64,000 nt of DNA from positions 1-64,000 of the forward strand of contig DFZK01000009.1 in the NCBI GenBank assembly GCA_002382085.1. The letters are read 5' to 3'. Below, one piece after another: positions 1-8,723 of this stretch. Within the stretch, counting starts at the first letter, position 1; each line of letters opens with the position of its first letter. This DNA comes from Sulfurospirillum sp. UBA4058 (lineage in GTDB: Bacteria; Campylobacterota; Campylobacteria; Campylobacterales; Sulfurospirillaceae). The position numbers and the translations under genes are program-made. The notes beneath the pieces are model-generated. The model did no database searches. It saw only the letters and a list, made by a program, of their open reading frames with translations, and was not told the origin of the DNA.

Positions 1-41
1 TCGAATAACTTAAAATAAGGTTAAAAGTTGAAGGGGAATTG

Positions 42-701
42 TTAAATATGCGTATAACCTGTTTCAGGGTCAATTGTGATCACCATAGTATTCAAATTAC
101 TATCTGTTAAAGTAACTGTAATTGGAGTTATTGCAATTCGATCTGCGGGACTTGCTATAACTCCGGCATTTAAGGCATTAGTATCCCCTCTATATGGTCG
201 CCCTAACGAATCAAAAAGAATTCTATTCGCAGTTGAACCTGTTCCACCACCTACAACTGTAATTCTTGTAACACCATATGTACTTGTTAAATCTAATTTT
301 TTATTCATAAATTCTGGTTTTGTATTATTAAAAAAAGATGTTGTAGGAGTACCAATAAGATATTGGATTGAATTTAAAGGATCTTTGGCAACTTCAATAA
401 TACCGCCAACAGAAGCATTAGGATTACCATCACTATTAATATCAGACATAATGGCATATGATTCGACACCTCCAGCCGTAGAAAAACGAATCTGCCATCG
501 TTTTCGATACCACGTTGCATCATTCACATCAAACTTATCATCCATCATTGCCAAATGCTGTGTGTATCGTATGTGACTCACTAATTGATCGGCGGCTTCG
601 CGGAGCGGGTTACGCGTGAAGCTTGAGGCAACCATGTAGGAGAGGATTCCTACGACGACAATGACAAAAACCAACTCTATCATCGTAAATGCTTTTTTCA
701 T
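42..701 (-). CDS. Type II secretion / type IV pilin-like pseudopilin
   Basis: A 219-residue protein with a class III signal: a short basic start (MKKAF) followed by TMIELV and a hydrophobic helix, residues about 5-24. This is the prepilin-peptidase and assembly motif of pseudopilins, with Phe after the cleavage point and Glu at mature position 5. The rest is a globular domain with many Thr/Asn/Gly residues and no cysteines. It starts 11 bases after the stop of the upstream glycosyltransferase gene and is probably cotranscribed with it. The codons for about the first 50 residues look like the neighbours, whereas the distal part (42-550) is much richer in A+T. The exact role (minor pilin, secretion pseudopilin or competence pseudopilin) cannot be told from one gene. 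Confidence 0.85.
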   Translation of the reverse strand: MKKAFTMIELVFVIVVVGILSYMVASSFTRNPLREAADQLVSHIRYTQHLAMMDDKFDVNDATWYRKRWQIRFSTAGGVESYAIMSDINSDGNPNASVGGIIEVAKDPLNSIQYLIGTPTTSFFNNTKPEFMNKKLDLTSTYGVTRITVVGGGTGSTANRILFDSLGRPYRGDTNALNAGVIASPADRIAITPITVTLTDSNLNTMVITIDPETGYTHI

Positions 702-712
702 GCGAGCCTCTT

Positions 713-1903
713 TTAGCCTAGCCTGTATACGTAAAATGTTTTGACGACTTTTCCGACATAGACGATATCGATTTGTTCAAATCCTTCATCAAGCTCTTTT
801 TGAGGAGAGAGTTTGATGAGACCGCCGCTTTGAATACCGTAAAATTTTAAACGCAAGGAGAGCTTATCGTCTTTGAGAATAATTTTATCGATACCTTTTT
901 CATGCAAAGCTTGCGCTAACTCTTTTGCAATATGGTATTTAATAGCAAAATTACGCGACGGATTTTCCAAAAAGTAGTATAGGGGTTTGTGTAAATAGCT
1001 TAAAACCGTATTGCACGCGAGTGTAGTAAGAATCAATCCGAAGACCAACGTATGCCATTTGCGAAATTGCGGTAAGCGCACGCGATAGCTGTTAAAGAAG
1101 ACTTTAACCATCAACGGAACGGACAAAACGACAAACGGCGCAAAATCTTCCAATGCCAAACGCTGACGGAGCGACAAGATAAACGAAACAATCAAAGAGA
1201 TAAACGAAATGTACCATAAAAGATTTTTCTCTTCTTTAATCAAAATACGATACATCGCATAAACAAAATAGAGAAACAATAGCGGAGAGAATACGGCCGC
1301 GTAAATACCGAGCGTATCGACGAAATAGCCCTTAGGCTTTCCTCCCGTATCAAAACCGTACAAATACATCGCCGCACTAAACAAAATCAGCGTCAAAATA
1401 GCAAGATCGGTTTTTTTCTGCATCAACGCATAGATAAATAAAGCGATATAAAAAATCGCAAACGAATTATCGACAAAAAGCGAGCCGATCAAGATGATAT
1501 GTGAAGCGACTTTATACTCTTTGAGATAGCAGTACGTAAAAAGAAGCGTTAAAAAAATGACGAGGCTACCTTGATTGACAAGCAATGCCGCGCTATTGAC
1601 ACCCGGAAGAAACGCATAAATCGCCACAGCGATAATGCGATCGATCGTCCTTTTTAAAAACAATTTTCCGATTTTATAGAGCAAAAAGATCGAGAGTAAA
1701 TGCAAAAGGATGGACGGCAAACGTAACGCCAAATCATTTTGCCCCAAAAGACCCGTCGACGCATGTGCCAAATAATGCACGATCGTATTGGCATTGAAAT
1801 AAATATCGGCTTCGTCGTAACTAATGGAAAGCGTTTGCGTCTCTACAATCAATGCAACGGCACTGACAAGCAAGATGAGTCCGAGAAAAAGACGCTCTCT
1901 CAT
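713..1903 (-). CDS. GT-C / ArnT-like membrane glycosyltransferase
   Basis: A 396-residue integral membrane protein with about ten hydrophobic segments. Near the N terminus, in the first loop after the first helix, it has a YDEAD motif. Acidic residues at this place are the usual metal or lipid-phosphate-sugar binding site of GT-C enzymes of the ArnT/PMT type. The C-terminal ~70 residues form a soluble tail. Such enzymes move a sugar from a polyprenyl-phosphate donor onto lipid A, protein or glycan on the periplasmic side. The acceptor is unknown here. Its start overlaps the stop of the amidotransferase gene by 4 bases (ATGA), and the pseudopilin gene follows closely. It could also be a lipid-linked sugar transferase unrelated to the pilin. 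Confidence 0.7.
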   Translation of the reverse strand: MRERLFLGLILLVSAVALIVETQTLSISYDEADIYFNANTIVHYLAHASTGLLGQNDLALRLPSILLHLLSIFLLYKIGKLFLKRTIDRIIAVAIYAFLPGVNSAALLVNQGSLVIFLTLLFTYCYLKEYKVASHIILIGSLFVDNSFAIFYIALFIYALMQKKTDLAILTLILFSAAMYLYGFDTGGKPKGYFVDTLGIYAAVFSPLLFLYFVYAMYRILIKEEKNLLWYISFISLIVSFILSLRQRLALEDFAPFVVLSVPLMVKVFFNSYRVRLPQFRKWHTLVFGLILTTLACNTVLSYLHKPLYYFLENPSRNFAIKYHIAKELAQALHEKGIDKIILKDDKLSLRLKFYGIQSGGLIKLSPQKELDEGFEQIDIVYVGKVVKTFYVYRLG

Positions 1904-2469
1904 AGTTTTAAAAAGTTATTTAAAATGGCATGACCGTGTTCACTCAAAATAGATTCGGGGTGAAACTGAACGCCGTAGATGGGTTTATCTTTGATTTGTA
2001 ACGCCATAATTTCGTGGTCGTCGGTACTGTATGCGGTAGGAACGATTGCATCGGGAAGATTTTCTTGCTCAACGATGAGCGAGTGGTAACGCGTCGTGGT
2101 AAATTCTTCAGGTAGACCGTCAAAAAGACAACTGTTGTGAAGCTGTTGCGTTTGAGAAGTCTTACCGTGCATCATACGTTTGGCGCGAACGACTTTTGCC
2201 CCGAACGCTTGCCCGATAGCTTGGTGTCCGAGACAAATACCTAAAATAGGAATTTTTCCGCCGAAATATCGAATGACGTCCAAACTCACGCCCGCCTCGT
2301 TGGGAGTTGCCGGCCCCGGGGAAATGATAATTTTTTCCGGATGCAACGCCTCGATCTCTTCAACGCTCAACTCGTCGTTTCGGATAACCTTCAGATCGGC
2401 TCCGAGTTCCAAACAGTATTGCACGATGTTGTACGTAAAACTATCGTAATTATCGATCATTAAAACCAT
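1900..2469 (-). CDS. Anthranilate / aminodeoxychorismate synthase component II (TrpG/PabA)
   Basis: A class I glutamine amidotransferase of 189 residues. It supplies ammonia from glutamine to a chorismate-using partner, for tryptophan or folate synthesis. The nucleophile lies in GICLGHQ (Cys79) and the other triad residues in FHPES (His170, Glu172) near the C terminus. The N terminus, MVLMIDNYDSF, matches the start of PabA/TrpG proteins, so I start at 2469; TTG at 2487 and ATG at 2481 also lie upstream in frame. No component I gene is adjacent, so TrpG and PabA cannot be separated, and one protein may serve both pathways. It follows citXG after 45 bases and overlaps the glycosyltransferase gene by 4 bases. 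Confidence 0.88.
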   Translation of the reverse strand: MVLMIDNYDSFTYNIVQYCLELGADLKVIRNDELSVEEIEALHPEKIIISPGPATPNEAGVSLDVIRYFGGKIPILGICLGHQAIGQAFGAKVVRAKRMMHGKTSQTQQLHNSCLFDGLPEEFTTTRYHSLIVEQENLPDAIVPTAYSTDDHEIMALQIKDKPIYGVQFHPESILSEHGHAILNNFLKL

Positions 2470-2514
2470 AAGTAGTTCCATAAGCAAGTTTTAACTATCA
2501 TAACACGCTTTTGC

Positions 2515-3861
2515 TTAAGATTCGACAATTCGGGAAAGTAGCCACGTAAGAGCCAGTAAATCCGCACTGCCTCCTGGGGAAAGATTTTTGGCGATCATGG
2601 TTTGATCGAAACGTTTTAGCACTTCGTCCAAATCTTGGGGTCGTAGACTTACATGTAAGAGGTGTCGCGCTTCGTTTTTCACAAACGCCAAGCCTTCCAA
2701 ACCGCCGCGCGACCAGAGCGTGCTGTCATCGACGATGCTCATCAGTAAAAGAAGCGTTTGTTTAAGTGCGTTTTCTTCGCCGAAACGTTCGCAACGTTCG
2801 CGAAAAAACGGAAGCGACGTTTCAAACACAAGCGCAAAACCGCTTTGTGCCACCCCTCGAATACCCAGACTTCCCGTTTCTTCAAAAAAGCGCATTCCCG
2901 CACTGTGAGGTTTTTGACGAAGCAAATCTGCTTCGACCAGATGCGCGCATAGGGCTTGAATCTCCGTTTGCAAAGCCTTACATGTAAAACTTTCGTTGCG
3001 TGCTTTCAGCCGCCCGATCGCTCCGCAAAAAAGAGCTAAACAAAAGATCATTCCTTTGTGCGTATTAACGCCTCGGGTCGCTTCAAACATTGCGCTTTCG
3101 CACTCTAATCCGATGCGTCTTAAACGTGAAAATGCCCCTTTAGGTTCTTCGTTTGCGTACCGATAAGCTTCTTCGAGAAAACGCTCCGTAAAAGGGACGA
3201 TCGCTTCAATACTGGCGTAAAACGTCGAAATATCCATATCGCGGTGCGCTCCGGAATTTTCTTGATCGACGAGTCCGGGTTTGGGGGTGAGTTCGACTTC
3301 CGTTTTCATCGCACGTTTGCACCAAAGTGCCATACTCTGTTTCCACGCATACGTTTGAACCGATACGTCGATATATCGGTGCAACGCTTCGTACGAATGT
3401 GTTTGCGATCGTGCACAGATTTTAGCTTCGTTTCCGCATAGCAAGCAACGTCTTTTAGAGTACCCGAACGCTTCGCGCGAAAGGCTTTTTCCTTGTGCAT
3501 TTAACACGTCGATATCCATGAAACGCCCCAAAGGATGCGCTTCTTCGATCTGACATGTCAGCTTTTTCAAGACGTCGGAATGCGCTTTACATGTAAAGAT
3601 TCCCTCCGCACCGCTGCGTTCCAACGTCGACTCAAACGCCAAGAGCGTTACCGCTTCACGCGCTAAAAGGAGACGAATCTCACTCACCGCAATGTCAAAA
3701 ATCACGACGGCGGAATGAGAGAGTTTTAATAACCCGGGAATCGCCAGGCTTAAGGAGACGAGCGACACATCGCCAAAACGTGCCAAAAGCTCGTTTTGCC
3801 TTTGTGCACGCTTCTCTTTGGCGTTTAAAATACTCTCTACCGTCGCATACGTATCGATCAT
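2515..3861 (-). CDS. citXG: Fused CitX-CitG: citrate lyase holo-ACP synthase / triphosphoribosyl-dephospho-CoA synthase
   Basis: A 448-residue fusion. The N-terminal ~165 residues are CitX-like and include RFMDIDV, close to the RLWDLDV-type motif of the enzyme that attaches the phosphoribosyl-dephospho-CoA arm to the acyl carrier protein. Residues from about 185 on are CitG-like (TPKPGLVD, GAHRDMD, TRGVNTHKG, the glycine-rich SPGGSADLLA), which makes the arm's precursor from ATP and dephospho-CoA. The start codon directly follows the citF stop. Fused CitXG proteins are known in other bacteria. The gene carries three of the window's TTACATGTAA palindromes. Confidence 0.9.
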   Translation of the reverse strand: MIDTYATVESILNAKEKRAQRQNELLARFGDVSLVSLSLAIPGLLKLSHSAVVIFDIAVSEIRLLLAREAVTLLAFESTLERSGAEGIFTCKAHSDVLKKLTCQIEEAHPLGRFMDIDVLNAQGKSLSREAFGYSKRRCLLCGNEAKICARSQTHSYEALHRYIDVSVQTYAWKQSMALWCKRAMKTEVELTPKPGLVDQENSGAHRDMDISTFYASIEAIVPFTERFLEEAYRYANEEPKGAFSRLRRIGLECESAMFEATRGVNTHKGMIFCLALFCGAIGRLKARNESFTCKALQTEIQALCAHLVEADLLRQKPHSAGMRFFEETGSLGIRGVAQSGFALVFETSLPFFRERCERFGEENALKQTLLLLMSIVDDSTLWSRGGLEGLAFVKNEARHLLHVSLRPQDLDEVLKRFDQTMIAKNLSPGGSADLLALTWLLSRIVES

Positions 3862-5361
3862 TTAGGCCAGTTGTCGCACCACGTCGATGATCGAGCCGTC
3901 GCGGTAACGAATGACCGCTACGATTTTATCGGTATACGCGATTTGCGCAGGCTCGCCGCAAAGTGCAATCGCGCGCTCGTACAAGGTATGAATATCGACG
4001 ACATGTAAACCTGCTTTTTTGAGTCGCTCTTTTAATTCGACGTTTTTAGGATTGACCGCGATACCTTGGTCAGTCACGAGTACGTCGACCGTAGCACCGG
4101 GCGTAACAACGGTATTGACCCGTTGGGTTACGGTCGGAATGCGCCCGCGCGTGAGAGGTGCTACGATGATGGAGAGTTTTGCTTCCGCCGCCGTATCGCT
4201 ATGACCGCCGGAAGCTCCTCGTAAAAGACCTTTAGAGCCGGTAATGACGTTGACGTTGAATGCCACGTCGACCTCTAACGCACTCAAAACGACGATGTCA
4301 AGCTGTTTAATCGACGCTCCTTTGGAAGAGGGATTGGCGTATTCGTTCGCACTGATTTCGATATGATTTTTATTCTCTCCAATCGATTTCGCGGCAAATT
4401 CATCGAAGCTTTGCACGTCCAATAAAGTTTTGATTAAACCCCGTTTGAGCATGTACACCATCGTTCCGGTGATACCTCCGAGTCCAAAACTGGCATGAAT
4501 GCCTTTTTCTTCCATACGCTCGCTCAAAAAAACGGTCGTCGCCAAAGAGGCACCGCCCGTTCCGGTTTGGATACTAAAGCCCTCTTTAAACAACCCCGAA
4601 TGCTCGATGACTTTTGCCGTATGGCTTGCGAGTAAAAGCTCTTTGGGATTGGTCGTCATGCGCGTCTCTCCCGCACCGATTTTGGAAGGATCTCCCACCT
4701 CGTCGACGACGACGATCGCATCGACTTGGTCTTGATGCAAACTTGCCGGAACGTTCGGATACGCTTCCAGCGACTCACTCAAGACGACGACGTAATCGGC
4801 ATAGTGCGCGTCCATCATCGCATATCCCAAGGAACCGCATTTGGAACGTCCCGAATAACCGTTGGCATTGCCGAACTCGTCGCTGACGGGAACGCCTAAA
4901 AAAGCGACGTCGATGTGAAGTTCGCCCGATTGCAGCAGATGCACGCGTCCGCCGTGCGAATGAATTTGTACCGGTTTTTGCATCAACCCTTTCGAAATCG
5001 CTTCACCGAGTTTTGAGCGAAGCCCCGAAGTATAGATCTGTGTTACGACTCCGTTTTGAATATGCTCGATCAGCGGATCGTGAACGGACGCCAAAGAGCT
5101 GGACGCTAAGGTCAAATCTTTAAACCCCATTTTCGCGATAACGTTCATCACGTTGTTTAAAAGCAAGTCGCCGCCGCGAAACGCATGATGAAACGAAATC
5201 GTCATACCGTCTTTCAATCCGGATCGGTAAATTGCCTCTTCGATGCTCAAACAAAGCTTCGCTCGTCGCTCTTCACCTTTACTTTTCTCTTCGTAACGAA
5301 AAAAAGAAGCGTTGCTAGGCGTTAACGCTTTAGGATTAACGTATTTTTCGATATCTTTCAT
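3862..5361 (-). CDS. citF: Citrate lyase alpha subunit (citrate:acetyl-ACP transferase)
   Basis: CitF of 499 residues, beginning MKDIEKYVNP. It swaps acetate on the carrier protein for citrate in the three-subunit citrate lyase, which splits citrate into acetate and oxaloacetate in the cytoplasm. The family is related to CoA-transferases; several glycine-rich blocks (GASGGHSDTAAEAKLS, VTPGATVDVLVTDQGIAVNP) fit CitF. An in-frame extension reaches back to 5559, but it runs through citE, is Arg-rich and shows no domain, so it is rejected. The chosen start overlaps the citE stop by 4 bases (ATGA), the pattern seen across this operon. Confidence 0.95.
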   Translation of the reverse strand: MKDIEKYVNPKALTPSNASFFRYEEKSKGEERRAKLCLSIEEAIYRSGLKDGMTISFHHAFRGGDLLLNNVMNVIAKMGFKDLTLASSSLASVHDPLIEHIQNGVVTQIYTSGLRSKLGEAISKGLMQKPVQIHSHGGRVHLLQSGELHIDVAFLGVPVSDEFGNANGYSGRSKCGSLGYAMMDAHYADYVVVLSESLEAYPNVPASLHQDQVDAIVVVDEVGDPSKIGAGETRMTTNPKELLLASHTAKVIEHSGLFKEGFSIQTGTGGASLATTVFLSERMEEKGIHASFGLGGITGTMVYMLKRGLIKTLLDVQSFDEFAAKSIGENKNHIEISANEYANPSSKGASIKQLDIVVLSALEVDVAFNVNVITGSKGLLRGASGGHSDTAAEAKLSIIVAPLTRGRIPTVTQRVNTVVTPGATVDVLVTDQGIAVNPKNVELKERLKKAGLHVVDIHTLYERAIALCGEPAQIAYTDKIVAVIRYRDGSIIDVVRQLA

Positions 5362-6245
5362 TGTTCTTCTCCTAAGACGCCCGACGCACGCGCCAAATCC
5401 AAAATCCATTCCGCACGTAAGACCACCGGAGCATCGACCATTTTTCCGTCCAACGAAATGACGCCGAGCCCTTTTTCTTTGGCGTCTTTTGCCGCTTCGC
5501 AGACCTCTATCGCCCAATCGATCTCTTTTTGGGAAGGTTCGAACACTTTGTGAAGCCATGGAATCTGATTGGGATTGATCAGCGATTTCCCGTCAAATCC
5601 AAGCCCTTTGATATACTGCGCTTCGTGCACAAACCCTTCTTTGTCCTTCACGTCCGAAAAAACCGAGTCGAACGCACCGATTTTTGCCGCACGCGCCGCC
5701 AATAAAATCTGATTGCGCGCCGCGCTCAGTTCGGTTCCCTCTTTGGTGCGTTGGGTACGAAGGTCGCGCACGAAATCTTCCGCACCCAAGGCGATACCCA
5801 TCATCCGTTTCGAACAACGCGCAATATCGACCGCATTAACGACGCCTAAAGCACTCTCGATCGCCGCGAGAAGCAGCGTCTTTTTTTCCCGTCCGATACG
5901 GTTTTCGATATGCGCGATCTCTTGTTCCATTTCTAAAACGTCGTCCATCGTATCGGTTTTGGGAAGACGAATAATATCCGCTCCCGCACAAATGACCGCT
6001 TCTAAATCCTGCAACCCAAAAGGCGAGTTCAGCGGATTGACCCTGACGGCCGTTTCGATATTTTGATAGGTAAAATGGTGTAACGCATGAAACACCATCA
6101 TTCGCGCCGAATCTTTTTCGCTCAGAGCCACCGAATCTTCCAAATCGAACATCACCGTGTCGGGTTGATAAATAAACGCATTGCAAACCATACCGGTGTT
6201 GGAGCCGGGGACAAAAAGCATGCTTCGTCGAAGTTTTTGTTTCAT
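5358..6245 (-). CDS. citE: Citrate lyase beta subunit (citryl-ACP lyase)
   Basis: CitE of 295 residues, which cleaves citryl-ACP to acetyl-ACP and oxaloacetate. It belongs to the HpcH/HpaI-CitE TIM-barrel family: RRSMLFVPGSN at the N terminus, MFDLEDSV with the acidic metal ligands, AVRVNPL, and GAEDFVRDLRTQRT. The upstream ATG at 6257 would give four extra residues. The ATG at 6245 gives the 4-base ATGA overlap with citD used elsewhere in the operon and is preferred. Length is normal for the family. Confidence 0.95.
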   Translation of the reverse strand: MKQKLRRSMLFVPGSNTGMVCNAFIYQPDTVMFDLEDSVALSEKDSARMMVFHALHHFTYQNIETAVRVNPLNSPFGLQDLEAVICAGADIIRLPKTDTMDDVLEMEQEIAHIENRIGREKKTLLLAAIESALGVVNAVDIARCSKRMMGIALGAEDFVRDLRTQRTKEGTELSAARNQILLAARAAKIGAFDSVFSDVKDKEGFVHEAQYIKGLGFDGKSLINPNQIPWLHKVFEPSQKEIDWAIEVCEAAKDAKEKGLGVISLDGKMVDAPVVLRAEWILDLARASGVLGEEQ

Positions 6246-6547
6246 AACGTACTCCAATCGGGCTCACTCACGCCCAAAGCACGCAAAAGTGCCGTTTGTA
6301 CGCGCGCTTTAATTACAAAGTCTAAAGCACCTTTGTCCTGAATCATCACTTTCACGCGATCGACGTTCATCGCAAGCACCGTTTGCAATACCGATGCTTC
6401 GATGGCATCGCCGTAGATTTCCGCGACGCTACTCTCCAACTCAATTTCGACTCCGGCGCGATCGTTCGGCATCACGCGCACAAATGCATCGCTCGATTCT
6501 AACGTTCCCGCATGCGCGGGTTGTATGTCTACATGTAAAGTATTCAT
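6242..6547 (-). CDS. citD: Citrate lyase gamma subunit (acyl carrier protein)
   Basis: A 101-residue carrier protein of citrate lyase. The N-terminal block AHAGTLESSDAFV carries the serine that receives the phosphoribosyl-dephospho-CoA prosthetic group in this family (one of the two Ser in ESSD). The product of citXG would make and attach that arm, and CitC would acetylate it. The start overlaps the citC stop by 4 bases and the stop overlaps the citE start by 4 bases. Confidence 0.93.
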   Translation of the reverse strand: MNTLHVDIQPAHAGTLESSDAFVRVMPNDRAGVEIELESSVAEIYGDAIEASVLQTVLAMNVDRVKVMIQDKGALDFVIKARVQTALLRALGVSEPDWSTL

Positions 6548-7551
6548 TCCACTTCCTCTTTCATCGCCGCAAGCAATCGATAGGTACTTTGCGGTACGAG
6601 ACGGGCTATCTCATCCCAACGATTCTCTTTCATCGCACCTCGGACTCTTGAAGCCGAAATCGGCTCACCCGCCTCGGCGATACGCTTAAGCTCCACAAGC
6701 TCGATAGGCGGATATTCGCTCGCTTCGGCAAGCCGTCGTTTCATTTGCATATTATACTCGTTTGTAACGACACATAAGGGCTCTTCTCCCACAAAACGAT
6801 GCGTAATGCCTAAAGGAGGGGCTAAATGATGCCGAAAAATTGCCAAATCCAATTCGGTATAAAGCGAATTGATCCGACCTTTGTCTTTAATAAAATAGGT
6901 CGGGAAGGTCGCTTTGGAGATCATATAGTCCGAACCTTCATGCAAGGTGAGGTTCGTAAAATCGCGTACGCCCGCTTCTATCATACGGTAGCGATCCTCA
7001 AAACGGAAGAACGAAGCGTCTTCTTTGACCACGAACAGATGCACCCAATCCGAGCGCGAACACGCCTCTTGAACCAAATAACGATGTCCCAACGTAAAGG
7101 GATTGGCGTTCATCACGATGCATCCGACCGTATCGCCCGAGTGACGAAGTTTTCGCAAACGCTTTTTATAGGCTTCGATCGCATAACTGTTTTCCATCAA
7201 AATGACTTCGCCGTGCGCTTGTTCGATGTATTTAAATCCGCACGACTCGAAGACCTCTTGATATTCGGGTTTGGTAAATAAAAAGAGCTCAAAACGCCCC
7301 TCGCGGTAAGCGACTTTTAAAAGCTCGCTCATCAAGCTTAATGCCGCGCCTTCACCGCGAATGCTCTCGTCGATGGCGATATTTTTCAACACTTTTCCGC
7401 TCAGCCCGCCGCATGCGACGATGCGTTCTTCTTCTTTGGCGACGACGAACGTTTCGACGTCTTCGGACATTTCCAAAGAAACGCTTTGTAAAAATTCTCT
7501 GATTTTCTGCCTTCGAACCTTGCTCGTTGGGGGCACTTCAGAGAAAACCAT
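6544..7551 (-). CDS. citC: [Citrate (pro-3S)-lyase] ligase (acetate:SH-citrate lyase ligase)
   Basis: A 335-residue CitC, which uses ATP and acetate to acetylate the thiol of the citrate lyase prosthetic group and so activates the enzyme. The N-terminal ~130 residues are a GNAT-like fold normal for CitC. The C-terminal nucleotidyltransferase domain has the TLGHRYLVQEA motif (HxGH-like) and SASRVR near the end. An in-frame extension to 7632 overlaps the MFS gene and is not needed. The chosen start at 7551 shares one base with the MFS stop (TGATG), indicating translational coupling. Confidence 0.92.
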   Translation of the reverse strand: MVFSEVPPTSKVRRQKIREFLQSVSLEMSEDVETFVVAKEEERIVACGGLSGKVLKNIAIDESIRGEGAALSLMSELLKVAYREGRFELFLFTKPEYQEVFESCGFKYIEQAHGEVILMENSYAIEAYKKRLRKLRHSGDTVGCIVMNANPFTLGHRYLVQEACSRSDWVHLFVVKEDASFFRFEDRYRMIEAGVRDFTNLTLHEGSDYMISKATFPTYFIKDKGRINSLYTELDLAIFRHHLAPPLGITHRFVGEEPLCVVTNEYNMQMKRRLAEASEYPPIELVELKRIAEAGEPISASRVRGAMKENRWDEIARLVPQSTYRLLAAMKEEVE

Positions 7552-8696
7552 CACACTCCTTTTTTCAGTGCGTAAGCGAACCAAAGCGTCGCAAGTACGA
7601 TGAACGCCAATAAGCCGATAAACGCGTGCCATCCGAGGTATTCGTAAAAAACACCCGGAGCGAACGTTCCGATCGTGCCTCCCGCATAGTAAAAAGAGAG
7701 GTAGAGTCCGTTGGAAATCGCCCGTTTTTCATGCGCCAATTTGCTAATGAGCCCCGAAGCGACCGAATGGATAATAAAAAATCCCGCGCAAAAGACGAAC
7801 ATTCCCGCAAACATCACGGTATAATCGCCGATATGAAAGATTTGAAGACCGATGGCGAAAATCACGATGCCGATCATGATCGTTTTCGTCTCGCCGCCTA
7901 AGCGTTTGATGAGCCATAAAATCCGAATCGACACGATAAATCCGATAATATATCCCGCATACATCATCCCGACTTTTCCGTATCCCATCGTCGAGCTAAG
8001 TTGCTTGAGCTGAAACGGAATAAAATTCAACAGTGCTTGAAACACGAAAAAGATAAAAAACATCATCATATAAATATTCAAAAAACTTTTTTGTTTTAAG
8101 ACGTCGACAATTTGAGAAAGCTTCGGCTTTACGAAATCGACCTTTACCTCTTCGCCGACGTAATGCAAACAACCGTACATCGCGATCAAGGCAATGCCCA
8201 AAAGAATAAAAAAGAGTCGCCATCCGAAAAAATCGCTCAACGTTCCGGAGAGCAATCGTCCGATAAATCCTCCCAAAATCGTCGCCGCGATATAGTAACC
8301 GATGGCTTGCTGAACCCTCTCTTTGGGCGTAATAAAACTGATATAACTCATCAAAGAGGTTAAAACGGCGGGAATCAAAACGCCTTGAAGTGCTCGAATG
8401 CCCAGTAACGCCGAATAAGTATCGCTGTAAGCGAATAAAAGCTCCAGCACGCCCAAAATCAAAACGGCATTTCTCAAAAAAAGCTTGGAGGAGAGCGTTT
8501 CTAAAACATACCCGTACACAATCGGCGCAAAACCTAAGGGAAGCATAATGACGGTCGTAAAAATAACCGCCTCGAAACGACTGAGGGCAAACTCTTTTTC
8601 AAAAAGGGGTTGAATGGGCTGGACCGCATAAAGGGTACACAACGTTAAAATCGTACAAGTATAAATAATCAGAAGTTGGTAACGCGTCAAAAACAT
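7551..8696 (-). CDS. MFS transporter, first gene of the citrate lyase cluster
   Basis: A 381-residue, 12-helix major facilitator protein. The first helix contains the TLYAVQPIQPLF block, resembling the YnfM/arabinose-efflux-like MFS subgroup, and EKRAISNGLYLSFYYAGG lies in the C-terminal half. It is coupled to citC by a TGATG overlap. The context suggests it moves citrate or a related acid, but it does not resemble the CitT, CitS or CitM carriers usually linked to citrate lyase, so the substrate is an inference. The start at 8696 is chosen because helix 1 begins there; upstream in-frame sequence to 8834 lies inside the preceding gene. There is no clear Shine-Dalgarno, and a terminator-like hairpin ends two bases before the ATG. 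Confidence 0.8.
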   Translation of the reverse strand: MFLTRYQLLIIYTCTILTLCTLYAVQPIQPLFEKEFALSRFEAVIFTTVIMLPLGFAPIVYGYVLETLSSKLFLRNAVLILGVLELLFAYSDTYSALLGIRALQGVLIPAVLTSLMSYISFITPKERVQQAIGYYIAATILGGFIGRLLSGTLSDFFGWRLFFILLGIALIAMYGCLHYVGEEVKVDFVKPKLSQIVDVLKQKSFLNIYMMMFFIFFVFQALLNFIPFQLKQLSSTMGYGKVGMMYAGYIIGFIVSIRILWLIKRLGGETKTIMIGIVIFAIGLQIFHIGDYTVMFAGMFVFCAGFFIIHSVASGLISKLAHEKRAISNGLYLSFYYAGGTIGTFAPGVFYEYLGWHAFIGLLAFIVLATLWFAYALKKGV

Positions 8697-8697
8697 C

Positions 8698-8723
8698 AAA
8701 AAGGAGCCTAAGCCCCTTTTTTT
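8698..8723 (-). terminator. Intrinsic-terminator-like hairpin between the phosphoribosyltransferase and MFS genes
   Basis: On the minus-strand transcript an A-run, GGGGC, loop UUAG, GCUCC and U5 follow each other. GGGGC pairs with GCUCC (one G-U), and the A and U runs extend the stem. It starts at the stop codon of the phosphoribosyltransferase gene and ends two bases before the MFS start codon, so it could end or attenuate the upstream transcript. Confidence 0.65.

Noticed and set aside
76..576. 166-codon frame opposite the pseudopilin gene
   Set aside because: It has no domain and lies antisense to a gene with an unmistakable pilin N terminus.
3551..3560. TGACATGTCA as another copy of the iterated palindrome
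   Set aside because: It shares only the ACATGT core and differs at two positions, so it was not counted.
5362..5559. N-terminal extension of citF
   Set aside because: The added Arg/Gly-rich residues run through citE in another frame, and known CitF proteins begin close to MKDIEKYV. The ATGA overlap supports the shorter form.
2515..7551. ATP-citrate lyase for the reverse TCA cycle
   Set aside because: The genes match the three-subunit, ACP-dependent fermentative enzyme (citD, citXG, citC present), not AclA/AclB.
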